Source: Labilithrix sp.
GTDB taxonomy: Bacteria > Myxococcota_A > Polyangia > Polyangiales > Polyangiaceae
Assembly: GCA_019637155.1 (NCBI GenBank)
Contig: JAHBWE010000010.1
Location: 124,001-188,000 of the forward strand
Length of the DNA stretch: 64,000 nt
Direction: 5' to 3'
Made by a program: the position numbers and the translations under genes. The first letter of the stretch is position 1. The number at the start of each line of letters is the position of its first letter. Below are positions 30,765 to 46,151 of this stretch, piece after piece. The notes under the pieces are model-generated. The model was not told the DNA's origin. It did not search any database and was given only the letters and a program-made list of their open reading frames with translations.

Positions 30765-32165
30765 ATGGACTGCAGGAGAGTGGACACCCCAGGACGTGCT
30801 TGGTACGCGCTCGCCGGCGCCGCGGCCGCCCTCGTCCCGTCGATCGCGATGTGGGGGTTCACCGTCGACGACGCGCTCATCTCGATCCGCTACGCGCACC
30901 ACCTCGTCACCGGCGCGGGTTGGTCCTTCAACGCGGGCGCGCCGGCGACCGACGGCGTCACGCCGCTCCCGTGGCCGTTCCTCCTCGCGCCGCTCGCGCG
31001 CACGCCCGACCTCCTCGCCGTCCTCACGCGCGCGAAGGTCCTCGGCGTCGTCGCCTGGACCGCCGGCGGCGCGGCCCTCGGCGCGAAGCTCGGCGCCGCC
31101 GAAGGTCCACACGCGCGCCGCGTTTCGCTGCTTGCGGTCCTCGCGCTCGCGTTCCCCGTCGGGGCCTGGGCCGCGGCCGGCATGGAGACCGGCCTCGCGA
31201 CCACCCTCGCGACGCTTGCAGCATGCAACTTCGAGCGCCCGAACCGCGCCGGCCTCCTCGCCGGCCTCGCCGCCTCACTTCGCCCCGAGCTCACCCCATG
31301 GGCGCTCACGATCGCGGTAGGCGCAACGATCGCCCGCGCCGAGGCGCGGCGGCGCGCGCTCGCGCTCCCGGCGCTCTTCGCGTTCGCGCCGTTCGCGGTC
31401 TGCACGCTCGTGCGCGTCGTCGCGTTCGGGCGCGCGGCGCCTCTCGCGGTGCTCGCGAAGCCGAGCGACGCGGCGCACGGGGTCGTGTACGCCGTCGCGG
31501 CGGTCGTCGTCGCGCTGCTGCCCCTCCTCGTGCTCGCCCCGCTCGCGCTGCGGCGCGCGACGGCGCGGGCGCGCTCGCTCGTCGTCGCGCTCCTCGTGCA
31601 CGCGCTCGTCCTCGTCGCGGTGGGCGGCGACTGGATGCCGTTCGCGCGGCTCATCGTCCCGATCGTGCCGGGCCTCGTGCTCGCGGCCGCGGACGTCGCC
31701 GCGGTCGCGCACCGCGCGGTCACGCTCGCCCGCCTCGCCGCGGCCGCGACCCTCGGCGTCTACCTCGCCGCGAACGCCGCCCCCGCCGGCCGGCACGTCG
31801 ATCCCGATCGCCGCGTGCTCGTCGCGTCGGCGCGTCCCGTCCTCGCGTCGTCGAAGGTCGTCGCCGCGCTCGACGTCGGGTGGGTCGGCGCCGCGACGGA
31901 GGCCCGCGTCGTCGATCTCGCGGGGCTCACCGATCCGAGCGTCGCGGTGCTCCCCGGCGGACACACGTCGAAGGCGGTCGACGTCGCGATGCTGCTCGAT
32001 CGCGACGTCGACACCGTCGTCCTCTACGCGCCGCCGCGCCACGTCGAGCAGCGCATCCTCCGCGCGCCGCTCTTCCGCGAGCGCTTCGCGCAGATCGCCG
32101 CGCTACCCCTTGGCAGCGCTGGGTATGCGGTGTTTCGCCGCCTGGATCGCGCCGGCGCGGACTGA
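30765..32165 (+). CDS. GT-C-like membrane glycosyltransferase
   Basis: Polytopic membrane protein of 466 aa with about nine hydrophobic segments. The first extracytoplasmic loop carries FTVDDALISIRYAHHLVTGAGWSFN, whose DD-x-x-I-x-x-RYA-x-x-L-x-x-G-x-G-x-x-FN pattern resembles polyprenyl-phosphate-sugar-dependent arabinofuranosyl/mannosyl transferases (AftB-like GT-C enzymes). The aspartates would be catalytic, with a lipid-linked sugar as donor. The start is the ATG at 30765, before a short basic head and the first helix. It is divergent from the propeller gene. Sugar and acceptor unknown. Confidence 0.75.
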   Translation: MDCRRVDTPGRAWYALAGAAAALVPSIAMWGFTVDDALISIRYAHHLVTGAGWSFNAGAPATDGVTPLPWPFLLAPLARTPDLLAVLTRAKVLGVVAWTAGGAALGAKLGAAEGPHARRVSLLAVLALAFPVGAWAAAGMETGLATTLATLAACNFERPNRAGLLAGLAASLRPELTPWALTIAVGATIARAEARRRALALPALFAFAPFAVCTLVRVVAFGRAAPLAVLAKPSDAAHGVVYAVAAVVVALLPLLVLAPLALRRATARARSLVVALLVHALVLVAVGGDWMPFARLIVPIVPGLVLAAADVAAVAHRAVTLARLAAAATLGVYLAANAAPAGRHVDPDRRVLVASARPVLASSKVVAALDVGWVGAATEARVVDLAGLTDPSVAVLPGGHTSKAVDVAMLLDRDVDTVVLYAPPRHVEQRILRAPLFRERFAQIAALPLGSAGYAVFRRLDRAGAD

Positions 32166-32182
32166 GGTGAGCGCGACCTCAG
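32162..32182. terminator. Stem-loop overlapping the stop codon of the GT-C gene
   Basis: ctgaggt (32162-32168) and acctcag (32176-32182) form a perfect 7-bp stem with a 7-nt loop; the left arm includes the TGA stop. No T-run follows. It could be a weak terminator in the 85-bp gap before the papain-like gene. Confidence 0.4.
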
Positions 32183-32250
32183 GTGATCTGCGTAAGTACC
32201 TGGATTCATGGGATCGTTCTGCTGGTCTTACCTTTGCGTACATCCCGGCC

Positions 32251-33762
32251 ATGCGACGGGCACTTTCCCTTTTTCCGCTGATCCTCCTCGCTTGCACCCA
32301 GGCTGTTCAGGAGGACGCGGCGGCGTCCTCGGAGCAGAGCGCGACGGCGGACTTCGCGCCGTATCCGACCGAGGTGCGTGCCGGCATGCGCCGCCTCGAG
32401 CCGTTCGAGCCGCTCGGCGCGAGCGTGATGGACCTCGGCGCAGCGGCGCGCGACCAGGGAAGCCTCGCCGCGTGCGCGAGCTTCTCCTTCCTCGGTCTCC
32501 TCGAGAACCAGCTGTTCAACGAGCGCGGGATCACGCCCGACCTCTCCGAGCGCTTCATGGTCTACTCGAACTACTTCCAGACGGGGACGCTCGGCGGCGA
32601 TCCCGGCGTCATCGCGCGCTTCGCCGAGCTCACGGCGAAGATCGGCGTCCTCCCCGAGTCGGCGTACCCGTACTCCGCCGTCGCGAAGAACATGCATCGC
32701 TTCGAGAGCGACGCGGCGCAGGGCCTCGTCACGGACTCCGCCGGCGAGGTCATGCTCACCGACGCGATCGCGGGCACCGCCGACTCGACGAAGGAACGCA
32801 GCGACGTCGTCGCGGGCCCCAAGTACCTCGGGCAGCTCCCCGCCGGCCCGTACCCGGTCACGCTGCCGATGAAGGCGACGATCGCGCCGAACGCGCGCAT
32901 CCCGGAGGTCGAGCTCGACGGCAAACACGCGTCGTGTTTCTCCGCGAACCCCGAAGCGGCGACGAACAAGCTCCAGGTCACGCCGCGCGAGGCCCTCGTG
33001 ATGTGCTTCGACTTCGATCCGAACCGCTACTTCACGTGCAACTTCGACGCGGCCGCGGCGGGCGAGGCCGCCGACGCGGCCGCGACCGGCGATGACGAGT
33101 GCTCGCTCACCTCGTCCGCGATCGAGCACATGGTCGACGCCCAGCTCGCCGCGCACAAGAAGAGCCTCCAGCTCGCGCTCGGCCTCATGGACAAGGGCGA
33201 CGCGGCGTTCCTCGCCCTCGCCGTCCCCGCGGCGCCGAACAACCGCGAGCCGGTCTGGATGACGACGGTGGAGATGGGCGCCGGCGGCGGCCACGCCGTC
33301 GTCGGCGTCGGCTACGTCACGGCGGAGGAGATCGACTCCGTCGCCGAGCAGTCGCGCGGCATCCTCGTGAACGGCGCCTTCGATCGCCTCGCGAAGTCGC
33401 TCGATCCGGACTACGGCCCGGTGCCGAGCGATCCGGCCGCGCAGCGCGACCTCCGACGGTCGAGCCTCCTCGGCCGCATCGTGCGCGCCGAGGGCGGCAT
33501 CGTCCTCTTCCGGAACAGCTGGGGATCGGCGGTCGGCGTCGACGGAGACGGGACGCAGGCGATGACGTTCAACTTCTTCCTGCGGCAGGGCATGCTCGTG
33601 CAGGGTCGCACGCAGCCGCGCCTCGGCGGCGTCGCCTGGAACGGCAGCGCGTGCCCCGCCGCCACGAACCTGACGTACGGCGGCACGTGGCTCGAGACCG
33701 AGAGCCGCGCCCCGCTCCAGAAGTACTACCGCGAGAAGTTCCTCCCGCCGCAGTGCCGCTAG
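32251..33762 (+). CDS. Papain-like (C1 family) cysteine peptidase lipoprotein
   Basis: Protein of 503 aa starting at the ATG at 32251, with signal peptide RRALSLFPLILLAC ending in a lipobox. The papain triad is recognisable: DQGSLAACASF with nucleophile C75, GGGHAVVGVGY with H348, and LFRNSWGS with N422. Spacing between Cys and His (~270 residues) is much larger than in papain (~135), because of an insert rich in Ala/Asp (EAADAAATGDDEC) and an extra Cys pair. No long propeptide precedes C75, so zymogen control of the classic type is absent. Probably an envelope-attached protease or peptidase-like protein. Its stop codon overlaps that of the convergent helical-protein gene (shared CTAG). Confidence 0.82.
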   Translation: MRRALSLFPLILLACTQAVQEDAAASSEQSATADFAPYPTEVRAGMRRLEPFEPLGASVMDLGAAARDQGSLAACASFSFLGLLENQLFNERGITPDLSERFMVYSNYFQTGTLGGDPGVIARFAELTAKIGVLPESAYPYSAVAKNMHRFESDAAQGLVTDSAGEVMLTDAIAGTADSTKERSDVVAGPKYLGQLPAGPYPVTLPMKATIAPNARIPEVELDGKHASCFSANPEAATNKLQVTPREALVMCFDFDPNRYFTCNFDAAAAGEAADAAATGDDECSLTSSAIEHMVDAQLAAHKKSLQLALGLMDKGDAAFLALAVPAAPNNREPVWMTTVEMGAGGGHAVVGVGYVTAEEIDSVAEQSRGILVNGAFDRLAKSLDPDYGPVPSDPAAQRDLRRSSLLGRIVRAEGGIVLFRNSWGSAVGVDGDGTQAMTFNFFLRQGMLVQGRTQPRLGGVAWNGSACPAATNLTYGGTWLETESRAPLQKYYREKFLPPQCR

Positions 33763-34361
33763 GACGGCGCGCGCTCGGCGACGCTGCGCTGCGCGACGAG
33801 CAGCTTGTTGCGTGCAGACTGCAACTGCTGCTTGAGCGCGTCGGTGTCGCGCGCGATGTCCTGCCAGTCGTCGGTCTCCGCCGCGGCGTGGACCTCGCTC
33901 GCCTCGGCGATGACGGCCTCGGTGCGACCGGCGACCTCCTCGAGCGACTTGAGCAGCTCCGCCGGCGTGCGCTCCGCGTCGCCGTCCATGACCGCGGCGA
34001 CGGGGCCGTTGATGTCCTGCGCGCGCTGCCCGAGCGCCGCGACGCGCTCGAGGAGCGCCATCCGCGCCTCGAACCGCTCCTTGATCCGCGCGGTCCCCCG
34101 CGCCGTGAGCTCCATGCACGCCTGCTGCTTCGCCTGCGCCGCCTGCATCGCCTGCGCGAACGCGGGGAGCAGGAGCGCGAGCTCGCTCTGGTGCGCGGCG
34201 CACTCCTCGAGGACCTTGCGCGCGCGCTGGAGGGTCTTCTCGGAGGTGAGGGCGACCTTGTCGAGCTCGGCGGCGGTCTCTTCGTAGCGACGGAGCTCGC
34301 TCTCGAGCGCGGCGGCGGCCTGGGTGAGCGGGCCGCCGGGGTTCTTCGTGGATGCAGGCAT
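33759..34361 (-). CDS. Helical/coiled-coil protein, third gene of the phosphorelay operon
   Basis: Protein of 200 aa, predicted almost entirely helical, with heptad-like Ala/Leu/Glu patterns (ALESELRRYEETAAELDKVALTSEKTLQRARKVLEE spans more than one helix). No signal peptide, transmembrane segment or known domain was recognised. It begins 3 bp after the stop of the hybrid kinase gene, so it belongs to the same transcript. Plausible roles are a kinase scaffold or a phosphotransfer-like helical bundle; no clear HPt histidine motif is visible, since the only histidines (in AAHQSEL and VHAAAE) lack the usual context. Confidence 0.7.
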   Translation of the reverse strand: MPASTKNPGGPLTQAAAALESELRRYEETAAELDKVALTSEKTLQRARKVLEECAAHQSELALLLPAFAQAMQAAQAKQQACMELTARGTARIKERFEARMALLERVAALGQRAQDINGPVAAVMDGDAERTPAELLKSLEEVAGRTEAVIAEASEVHAAAETDDWQDIARDTDALKQQLQSARNKLLVAQRSVAERAPS

Positions 34362-34364
34362 CGT

Positions 34365-36799
34365 TCAGGCCTTCGCTTGCTCGTCGTACGAGCGTCCGGA
34401 GAGGTTCTTGATCATCGAGACCAGGCGCGAGAGGTCGACCGGCTTCGGCATGTGACCCTGGAAGCCGGCCGCGAACGCGCGCTCGCCGTCGGACTGGCGC
34501 GCGTGCGCCGTCACCGCGATCGCGGGCGTGCGCCCGCCGCGCTCGAGCGGCAGCGCGCGCACCGCGCGGATGAGGCCGTAGCCGTCGCCGCCCGGCATCG
34601 CGATGTCGCTCACGATGACGTCGGGGCGGAAGCGCTCGACCTCGTCGAACGCGGAGCTCGCGGAGTCCGCCTCCGCGACCGAGGCGCCGCGCTCGGCGAG
34701 GATGTGCGCGAGGAGCGAGCGCGCGTCGTCGTCGTCGTCCACGACCAGCACCTTGATCCCGCCGAGCGTGATCCGATCGCCGTCGGGGAGCGGCGGGCGC
34801 GAGGGGACCTGCGCCGCGGCGCTGTCGGTCGCGGAGGTGCCCGCGACGGGGAACACGATCGTGAACCGCGCGCCCGCGCCGGGTCCGTCGCTGTGCACCG
34901 AGATCGTGCCGCCGTGCGCGTCGACCATCTGCTTCACGATCGCGAGGCCGAGGCCGAGGCCGCCGTGGCGCCGGGTGGTGGACGCGTCGGCCTGGCGGAA
35001 CGGCTCGAACACGTGGGCGAGGAACTGCGGCTCGATCCCTTCGCCGTCGTCCTCTACCGTGAGCGTCACGTCGTCGTCCTCGCGCGAGGTCACGAGCTTC
35101 ACGTGGCCGTCCTTCGGCGTGAACTTGATCGCGTTCGAGAGGAGGTTCCAGACGATCTGCTGGAGCCGCTGCGCGTCCGCGTGGAGCACGACGCGCGCCG
35201 GCGTCTCGACGGTGAGGGTGATGTTCTTCGCCAGCGCGGCGGGGCGCACCGCGTCGAGCGCAGCGCTCACCGCGTCGTCGAGCACGACGTCGGACATGTC
35301 GAGGCGGAGCTTGCCGCTCGTGACGCGCGACACGTCGATGACGTCCTCGATCATGCGCGCCTGCGCGCGGGCGTTGCGCTCGACGATCGAGAGCGCGCGA
35401 TCGAGCTCCGGCGGCGACTTCGCGCGCGCGGTGACGGTCCACCCCAGGATCGCGTTGAGCGGGGTCCGGAGCTCGTGCGACACCGTGGCGAGGAACTCGT
35501 CCTTCATCCGGCTCGCGGTCTCGGCCTCGAGGCGCGCGGTCCGCTCGAGCTCCAACAGGCGCGACCGCTGCGCGCGGACGTTGGCCTGCGCGGTGACGTC
35601 GATCGCGAAGAGGACCACCCGATCGACCGAGCCGGCGTGGTTCCGGAGCGGCTTCGCGGCCGCGCGCACGACGCGGTCGCCGGAGACCTTGAGCTCGTCG
35701 GCCGCGCGCGTCTCGCCGCTCTCTTGCGCCGCGGCGGCGAGCGCGGCGAGCGGCGCCTCGAGCGCGCTCCCGAAGAACCCCTCGTACGTGGCGTTCCGGA
35801 AGTCGACCGCCCCGTCCTCCTTCAAGATCGCGATCATCGCCGGCGCCGAGGCGAGGATCTCGTGGAGCCGCGCGCGCTTCACGCGCTCGCCGACCGCCCA
35901 AGCCGCGCGCTCCACCATCGCGCCGAAGAGCCGCTTGTCCGCGTCGGAGAACGTGTCGGTCCGCACCGAGCCGATGTGCGCGACGCCGAGGACGTCTCCG
36001 TCGTGGAGGAGCGGCACGGCGTAGAGCCCCTTCGTCCCGCGCGCTCTCAGCGCGGGGCTGCGCACGCTCGAGGACGCCGCCGCGTCGTGGAGCTCCATCG
36101 GCTGGCGCGACGCCGCGACCGACCCGACGAAGCTGTCGCCCGCCTTCACCGGGAAGCGCTCGATCAGCGCGTCCTCGAGCCCGACAGAGGCCTGCACGCG
36201 GAGCTCGTCGCCGTCGCGGAGCAGGATCGTGGCCGAGTCCGCGTCCGCCGCCGCGCTCATGAACACGCCGAGCAGCTCGTTGAGGAAGGCGGACAGGTCC
36301 GCGGTCTGGAGCGCCGCGGTCGCGATGCGCTCGAACGCGACGAGCCGGCGGATCGCCTCGTCGCGCTCCTGCGTGCGGACCGCGACCTGCGCCTGGCGCG
36401 TGGCCTCGCGCTGCTCGTAGAGCTTCACGAAGGCGCGCACGCGGGCGCGGACGATGTCGGCGTCGAAGGGCTTCGTGATGTAGTCCGCCGCCCCCGCGTC
36501 GTAGCCGCGCTTCACGAAGCGATCGTCGCGGTGGATCGCGGTGAGGAAGATGATCGGCAGCTCGCGCCCGCCGTCCATCGCGCGGATCTTCTCGGCCGCC
36601 TCGAACCCATCCATCTCCGGCATCTGCACGTCGAGCAGCGCGACCGCGAACGACTCCTTCGCGACGTGCTCGATCGCCTCGGGCCCGGACTTGGCCTCCA
36701 CGATCCGCGCGCCCAGCGGCTTCAACACCGCGGAGAGCGCGAACAGGTTCGCGGGTGTGTCGTCGACGAGCAAGATGCTCGCCGGCTCGTTTGCTTGCA

Positions 36800-36800
<1 letters not shown>
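34365..36800 (-). CDS. Hybrid histidine kinase REC-GAF-PAS-HisKA-HATPase-REC
   Basis: Soluble protein of 811 aa. Domain order: receiver with phospho-acceptor D57 (LLDVQMPEMDG), GAF (~150-310), PAS-like (~320-420), HisKA with H442 in [16 protein letters not shown], HATPase with NLLSNAIKFT, DDGEGIEP and GGLGLGLAIVKQ, and a terminal receiver with D732 (VSDIAMPGGDGYG). Carrying both N- and C-terminal receivers, it can accept phosphate from another kinase and relay internally. Its ATG shares one base with the stop codon of the HAMP-array kinase (TGATG), which makes that kinase the most likely partner. Confidence 0.92.
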
Positions 36801-42307
<5,507 letters not shown>

Positions 42308-42463
42308 GGAAACCCTCCACGCGTTCCCGCGCCGAACGATCGCGGCACGCAGAGACGCAAGGCAAAGGGGTACCCGTTCGTCGGAATTCTCACAACGCGA
42401 CGGCGTGCCCCTGTGGCGTTCTGGTTCGGGGAACCGAAACCGTGGCGAAATGGTCCGGCTCGC

Positions 42464-43666
42464 TCAGAGCGCCTTCTTCTTCGTCGGCGCGCGCGGAGGC
42501 TGCTTCTTCGTTCCTCCGAGCAGACCGAGGACGAAGAGCGCGGCGAGGAAGCCGGCGAGCGCGAACGCGCTCGCCTGGATGGGGCGGCTCGCGTGCAGCG
42601 CGGCCTTGCCGGTCCCCCACGCCACCCAGCCGACGCCCGCCATCGCGGCGCCCATGATGAGGGCCTTGAGCCACGCGCCCAGCTTGTAGCCGACGCCGGC
42701 CGGCAGGACGCCGAGCACGCCGCAGACGATCGGGAAGACGTATTCGGTCTGCGTGCCGACGAGGGGGAGCTTCGTGCCGTTCTCGATCAGCTCCTCCGCG
42801 CCGTAGACCGCGGCGTAGCCCGCGCCCGCGCCGGCGAGCACGAAGAGGAGCGCGTAGCCGAACGCGCCGAGCGCGATCTGCGCCTGCGTCGGCCCCGCCG
42901 GCTTCGGCTTCTTTTCCGCGGCGGCCTTCTTCGCGTCGTCCTTCGCCGGAGCCGGCGCCGGCGGCGGGACGCTCGCGACGCGGATCTTCTCCGAGAGCCC
43001 GTCGGGCAGCTTCTCGGCGCCTTCGAGCGCGGCTTGGAGGGTAGGGCGATCGCCCGGCGTGACGGAGAGCGGACCGCTGTCGTCCTTGATCCTGAGGCCG
43101 TAGCCGTGGGCCTTCGCGCGCTGGAGGAGGCGCGCCTTGTCGGCCTCGTCGAGCAGGTCCCCGCTCGTGAGCGCGAGGACGTAGCGCGCGCATCCGAGCT
43201 CGGCGAGCTCCTGCTTGTAGTCGTCGCTGCCGGGATCGGACTCGACGTGCGCGCCGCGCGCCGCGTTGCGGTACCAGACGTCCGCCTTCTCCTTGTCCGC
43301 CTTGTAGAAGATCCCGAGCTCGTAGAGGTTGCCGAGGTAGACCTTCGCCGGGACGGAGCCCTTCTCCGCCGCCGCGCGGAGGCGCGTCGTGCCCTCCTTG
43401 AGGTCCTGGCTGACGACGCCGCCGGTGAGGTGGAACAGCGCGACGGCGTAGTCACCGTCGCCGCTCCCGAGCTCGGCCGCGACTTTGTACGCCTCGTAGC
43501 ACTTCTTCAGGTCGCGCCCGCCGGGGGCCTTGCCGGAGCGGTACGCCTTCGCGAGATCGAGGATGCCGTCGACGTCACCGCGCAGCTTCATCCCGTCGAG
43601 GTCGAGATCGAGCGCGTCCTCGATCTCCTCGTCGTCAGGCGCTTCCTCCGGCCGAGCGTCAGCCAT
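42464..43666 (-). CDS. Sel1/TPR-repeat protein with C-terminal membrane domain (srf-like operon, last gene)
   Basis: Protein of 400 aa. The first ~170 residues form helical Sel1-like repeats (CYEAYKVAAELGSGDGDYAVALFHLTGG, AAEKGSVPAKVYLGNLYELG, DVWYRNAARG), a protein-protein interaction fold. A Pro/Lys/Ala-rich linker follows, then about four hydrophobic segments (from AQIALGAFGYALLFVLAGAGAGY to AFALAGFLAALFVLGLL) and a Lys-rich end. The start overlaps the upstream srfC-like stop by 8 nt. It would put a scaffold at the membrane, facing the cytoplasm. Not part of the classical srfABC set as far as I know. Confidence 0.78.
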   Translation of the reverse strand: MADARPEEAPDDEEIEDALDLDLDGMKLRGDVDGILDLAKAYRSGKAPGGRDLKKCYEAYKVAAELGSGDGDYAVALFHLTGGVVSQDLKEGTTRLRAAAEKGSVPAKVYLGNLYELGIFYKADKEKADVWYRNAARGAHVESDPGSDDYKQELAELGCARYVLALTSGDLLDEADKARLLQRAKAHGYGLRIKDDSGPLSVTPGDRPTLQAALEGAEKLPDGLSEKIRVASVPPPAPAPAKDDAKKAAAEKKPKPAGPTQAQIALGAFGYALLFVLAGAGAGYAAVYGAEELIENGTKLPLVGTQTEYVFPIVCGVLGVLPAGVGYKLGAWLKALIMGAAMAGVGWVAWGTGKAALHASRPIQASAFALAGFLAALFVLGLLGGTKKQPPRAPTKKKAL

Positions 43667-46151
43667 CCCCTGCAGTTTCCACCCGCTTCAGCACTTCGAG
43701 CAAGCGGGAGGCGCGGGCGTCTTCCATGAGGTTGGGGCGCGACCCGCCGCTCCGGACGTAGAAGTCGCCGAGGCCGTTCGACCAGAGCGAGTAGTAGCGG
43801 TTGCCGGCGAACACGATCGACATGCCGTTGCCGGTGGGCTCCGCCGGCTCGTCGTCGAAGTCGACCGCGCTCCAGTCCACCGTCGCCGCGGTCTCGGCCG
43901 CGTCTTCGGCGTAGGAGAGGCGCACCGGACCCTCCGGCGTGCGCCGCTTCTGCGGGGTCATCAGCGCGAGCATGCCGTCCGTGATCTTCACGCGGAGGAC
44001 CATCGCCACGAGGCCGACGTCGATCTGCGTGCGCCCGAAGTAGGGGAAGATGGCCTGGCCGAGGATCGGCAGCAGCAGCTTCGAGGTGCAGACCTCGCGC
44101 ACGAAGCTCTCGGCCTGCGCGTGCGGGATCGCGAGCTCGCTCTCGCGCAGGCGCTCCGCCGCCGTCTTCGCCCACCACTTGAGGACGTGGACGAGGACCT
44201 TCTTCACCTTGTCGCTCGCCTTGATGCTCATCGGCAAGACGGCGTCGAGGACCTTCTTCACCTCCGCCTCGACGTCGTTCTCGGGGGGGACGATCTTGTC
44301 GACGAACTCGCCGAACACCGCCCCGCTCGAGCGCCGCTGCATCTCGGCGTCCATCGCGGAGACGAGCTGCTTCGCCTCTTCGATGCGCCGCGCGCGCGCC
44401 TCCGTCTCGTCGCGAGAGGGCGTGAGCGCCTTCAGCACGCTGAGGAGCTCGGAGCGGATCGCGCGCGCCTCGGCGCCGAGCTCCTTGCCCTTGATGTCCT
44501 CCGCGAGCTTGTCCTTGAGGTGCGTCGCGAGGAGCGGGATCCCGCTCCGCGGCAGGTCGGTGGTGGGATCGACGCCCTCGACCGCGGCCCACTTCTCCGC
44601 GATCGCGCCGAAGTACGTGTTCGCGGCGCGCGACGCGAGGTAGCCCTCCTTGACCTTCTCGTAGTCGGGCTCGCCCGGCTTGAGCGCCTGCATCTGATCG
44701 GCGTACGGGTTCCGGATCCAGAAGAGGTTCGTGAAGGGGCGGCTCTTCGCGCCCCAGTTCAAGATCCACGAGGCGTGGCTCCGCGCCCAGAAGTCGATGC
44801 ACGCCTCCTCGATGCGCGAGTCCCAGCGGTCCTTCGCGTTGTCGCTCCGGAGCGCGCCGAGGCTCATGTCGAACTTCGTGAGCGCCATGAAGAGGGAGGG
44901 GTGCTCGATCTCCTTCGGGTCCTTCGGCGTCGCGGAGCCGTGCCGGATCGCGAGCCAGCTCTCGACCTGGGACTGGAGCTGGATCGCCTCCGGCTTCGTC
45001 GGCCCCGGCGAGCAGAGGAGGAGCGCCGTGATCTCGCGATCGACCGAGTACTGCTCGAAGAGGTAGGTGAGCTTCCCGCGCTTGAAGACCTCGATCGCGT
45101 TCTCGAGCTTCCCGGTGTTGAGCTCGGCGGGGCCGAAGCCGTTGATGCCCTTCAGCGCGCGTCCACCCGGGAAGTCGAGGAGGTCGGCCTTGTCGAGGAG
45201 CGAGCCGGGCACGCCGCGGAGCGGGAGCCGGATCTCGGCGATGAGCGCGGCGAGGACGCCGGGATCGAGCGCGCTGTCGCGGCCGTCGATCGTCGTCGCG
45301 GGCACGACCGTGCGCGAGGTCCCGAGCGCGTTGAGGCACGAGGCGTCGATGACGGAGGGCGCGTCGCTCGACGCCCGCACGTGCGCGAGCCCGACCTCGA
45401 CCGCCTCGGCGTGCCCGAGCTGCTCGATGCCCGCGACGAGCGTGCGCATCAGCGCGTCGAGGTCCTGCGCGTGGCCGGGGCCGCCCCAGAGGAGCGAGTA
45501 CACGAGCTGCCAGCCCGCGGCGGTGACGACGTCGATCCCCTGCTTCAGCGCGGGGTGGCGCCGGAGCTCGTTCAGGTACGGGTGCCGGTCCTGGTACTTC
45601 TTCGTGAGCTCGTGCCAGACGGTCTCCCAGGCGCGCGCGTAGACCGCGGGCGCGGGCGGGCCGGCCTGGAGGCGCGCCTCGCGCAGCGTGCGCTCCACGC
45701 GATCGACGTCGAGCGCGGGCGACGTGCACTCGACGAGGAAGCCGGTCGCCATCGACTGCAGCACCGACTCGAGGGAGAGGAGCTCGCAGTAGAAGTCGCC
45801 GCGGCGGAGCGGCGGCGCGGGCTGGGCGGTGAAGCGCGTGACGACGCCGGTCGACTCGACGCCCTTCGCCGGGTTGATCTCCTTCAGGAAGTCGACCGCG
45901 CCGCCGCGCGAGAGCACCTCGAGCGATCCGACCTCGTGCGAGAGCAGCGCGCCGACGAGGAAGCTCTTGCCCGCCTGCGACGGCCCGAAGAGGCCGAGGC
46001 TCTGCTTCCGCGCCCACGCGCGCCGCAGCTTCCGCGTCCGGAGCGCGAGGTCGCGCAGGAGCACCGCCTCGTTCTCGGCCTCCTGGTTCCCGGCGATGAC
46101 CGACTGCGTCTCCGTGATCGCCTGCTCCAGCGTCGCGACGAGATCTCCCAT
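43659..46151 (-). CDS. srfC: SrfC-like P-loop NTPase (GTPase-like)
   Basis: Protein of 830 aa resembling the putative virulence factor SrfC. A Walker A/G1 motif GPSQAGKS is at residues 56-63 after an N-terminal helix pair. Further on, DFPG at 326-329 fits a G3/Walker B element and TKFD at 425-428 fits the base-specifying G4 (N/T-K-x-D), so a TRAFAC-type GTPase fold with a large insert between G1 and G3 is likely. The C-terminal 350 residues are helical, in the manner of dynamin-like stalks, then a beta-rich end (MSIVFAGNRYYSLWSNGLGDFYVRSGG). The ATG at 46151 is chosen because it shares one base with the preceding stop (TGATG). SrfB and SrfC are usually encoded together. Confidence 0.8.
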   Translation of the reverse strand: MGDLVATLEQAITETQSVIAGNQEAENEAVLLRDLALRTRKLRRAWARKQSLGLFGPSQAGKSFLVGALLSHEVGSLEVLSRGGAVDFLKEINPAKGVESTGVVTRFTAQPAPPLRRGDFYCELLSLESVLQSMATGFLVECTSPALDVDRVERTLREARLQAGPPAPAVYARAWETVWHELTKKYQDRHPYLNELRRHPALKQGIDVVTAAGWQLVYSLLWGGPGHAQDLDALMRTLVAGIEQLGHAEAVEVGLAHVRASSDAPSVIDASCLNALGTSRTVVPATTIDGRDSALDPGVLAALIAEIRLPLRGVPGSLLDKADLLDFPGGRALKGINGFGPAELNTGKLENAIEVFKRGKLTYLFEQYSVDREITALLLCSPGPTKPEAIQLQSQVESWLAIRHGSATPKDPKEIEHPSLFMALTKFDMSLGALRSDNAKDRWDSRIEEACIDFWARSHASWILNWGAKSRPFTNLFWIRNPYADQMQALKPGEPDYEKVKEGYLASRAANTYFGAIAEKWAAVEGVDPTTDLPRSGIPLLATHLKDKLAEDIKGKELGAEARAIRSELLSVLKALTPSRDETEARARRIEEAKQLVSAMDAEMQRRSSGAVFGEFVDKIVPPENDVEAEVKKVLDAVLPMSIKASDKVKKVLVHVLKWWAKTAAERLRESELAIPHAQAESFVREVCTSKLLLPILGQAIFPYFGRTQIDVGLVAMVLRVKITDGMLALMTPQKRRTPEGPVRLSYAEDAAETAATVDWSAVDFDDEPAEPTGNGMSIVFAGNRYYSLWSNGLGDFYVRSGGSRPNLMEDARASRLLEVLKRVETAGDG

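Noticed and set aside
33759-34361. Histidine phosphotransfer (HPt) domain
   Set aside because: The protein is a helical bundle candidate in the right context but lacks a recognisable HPt histidine motif.
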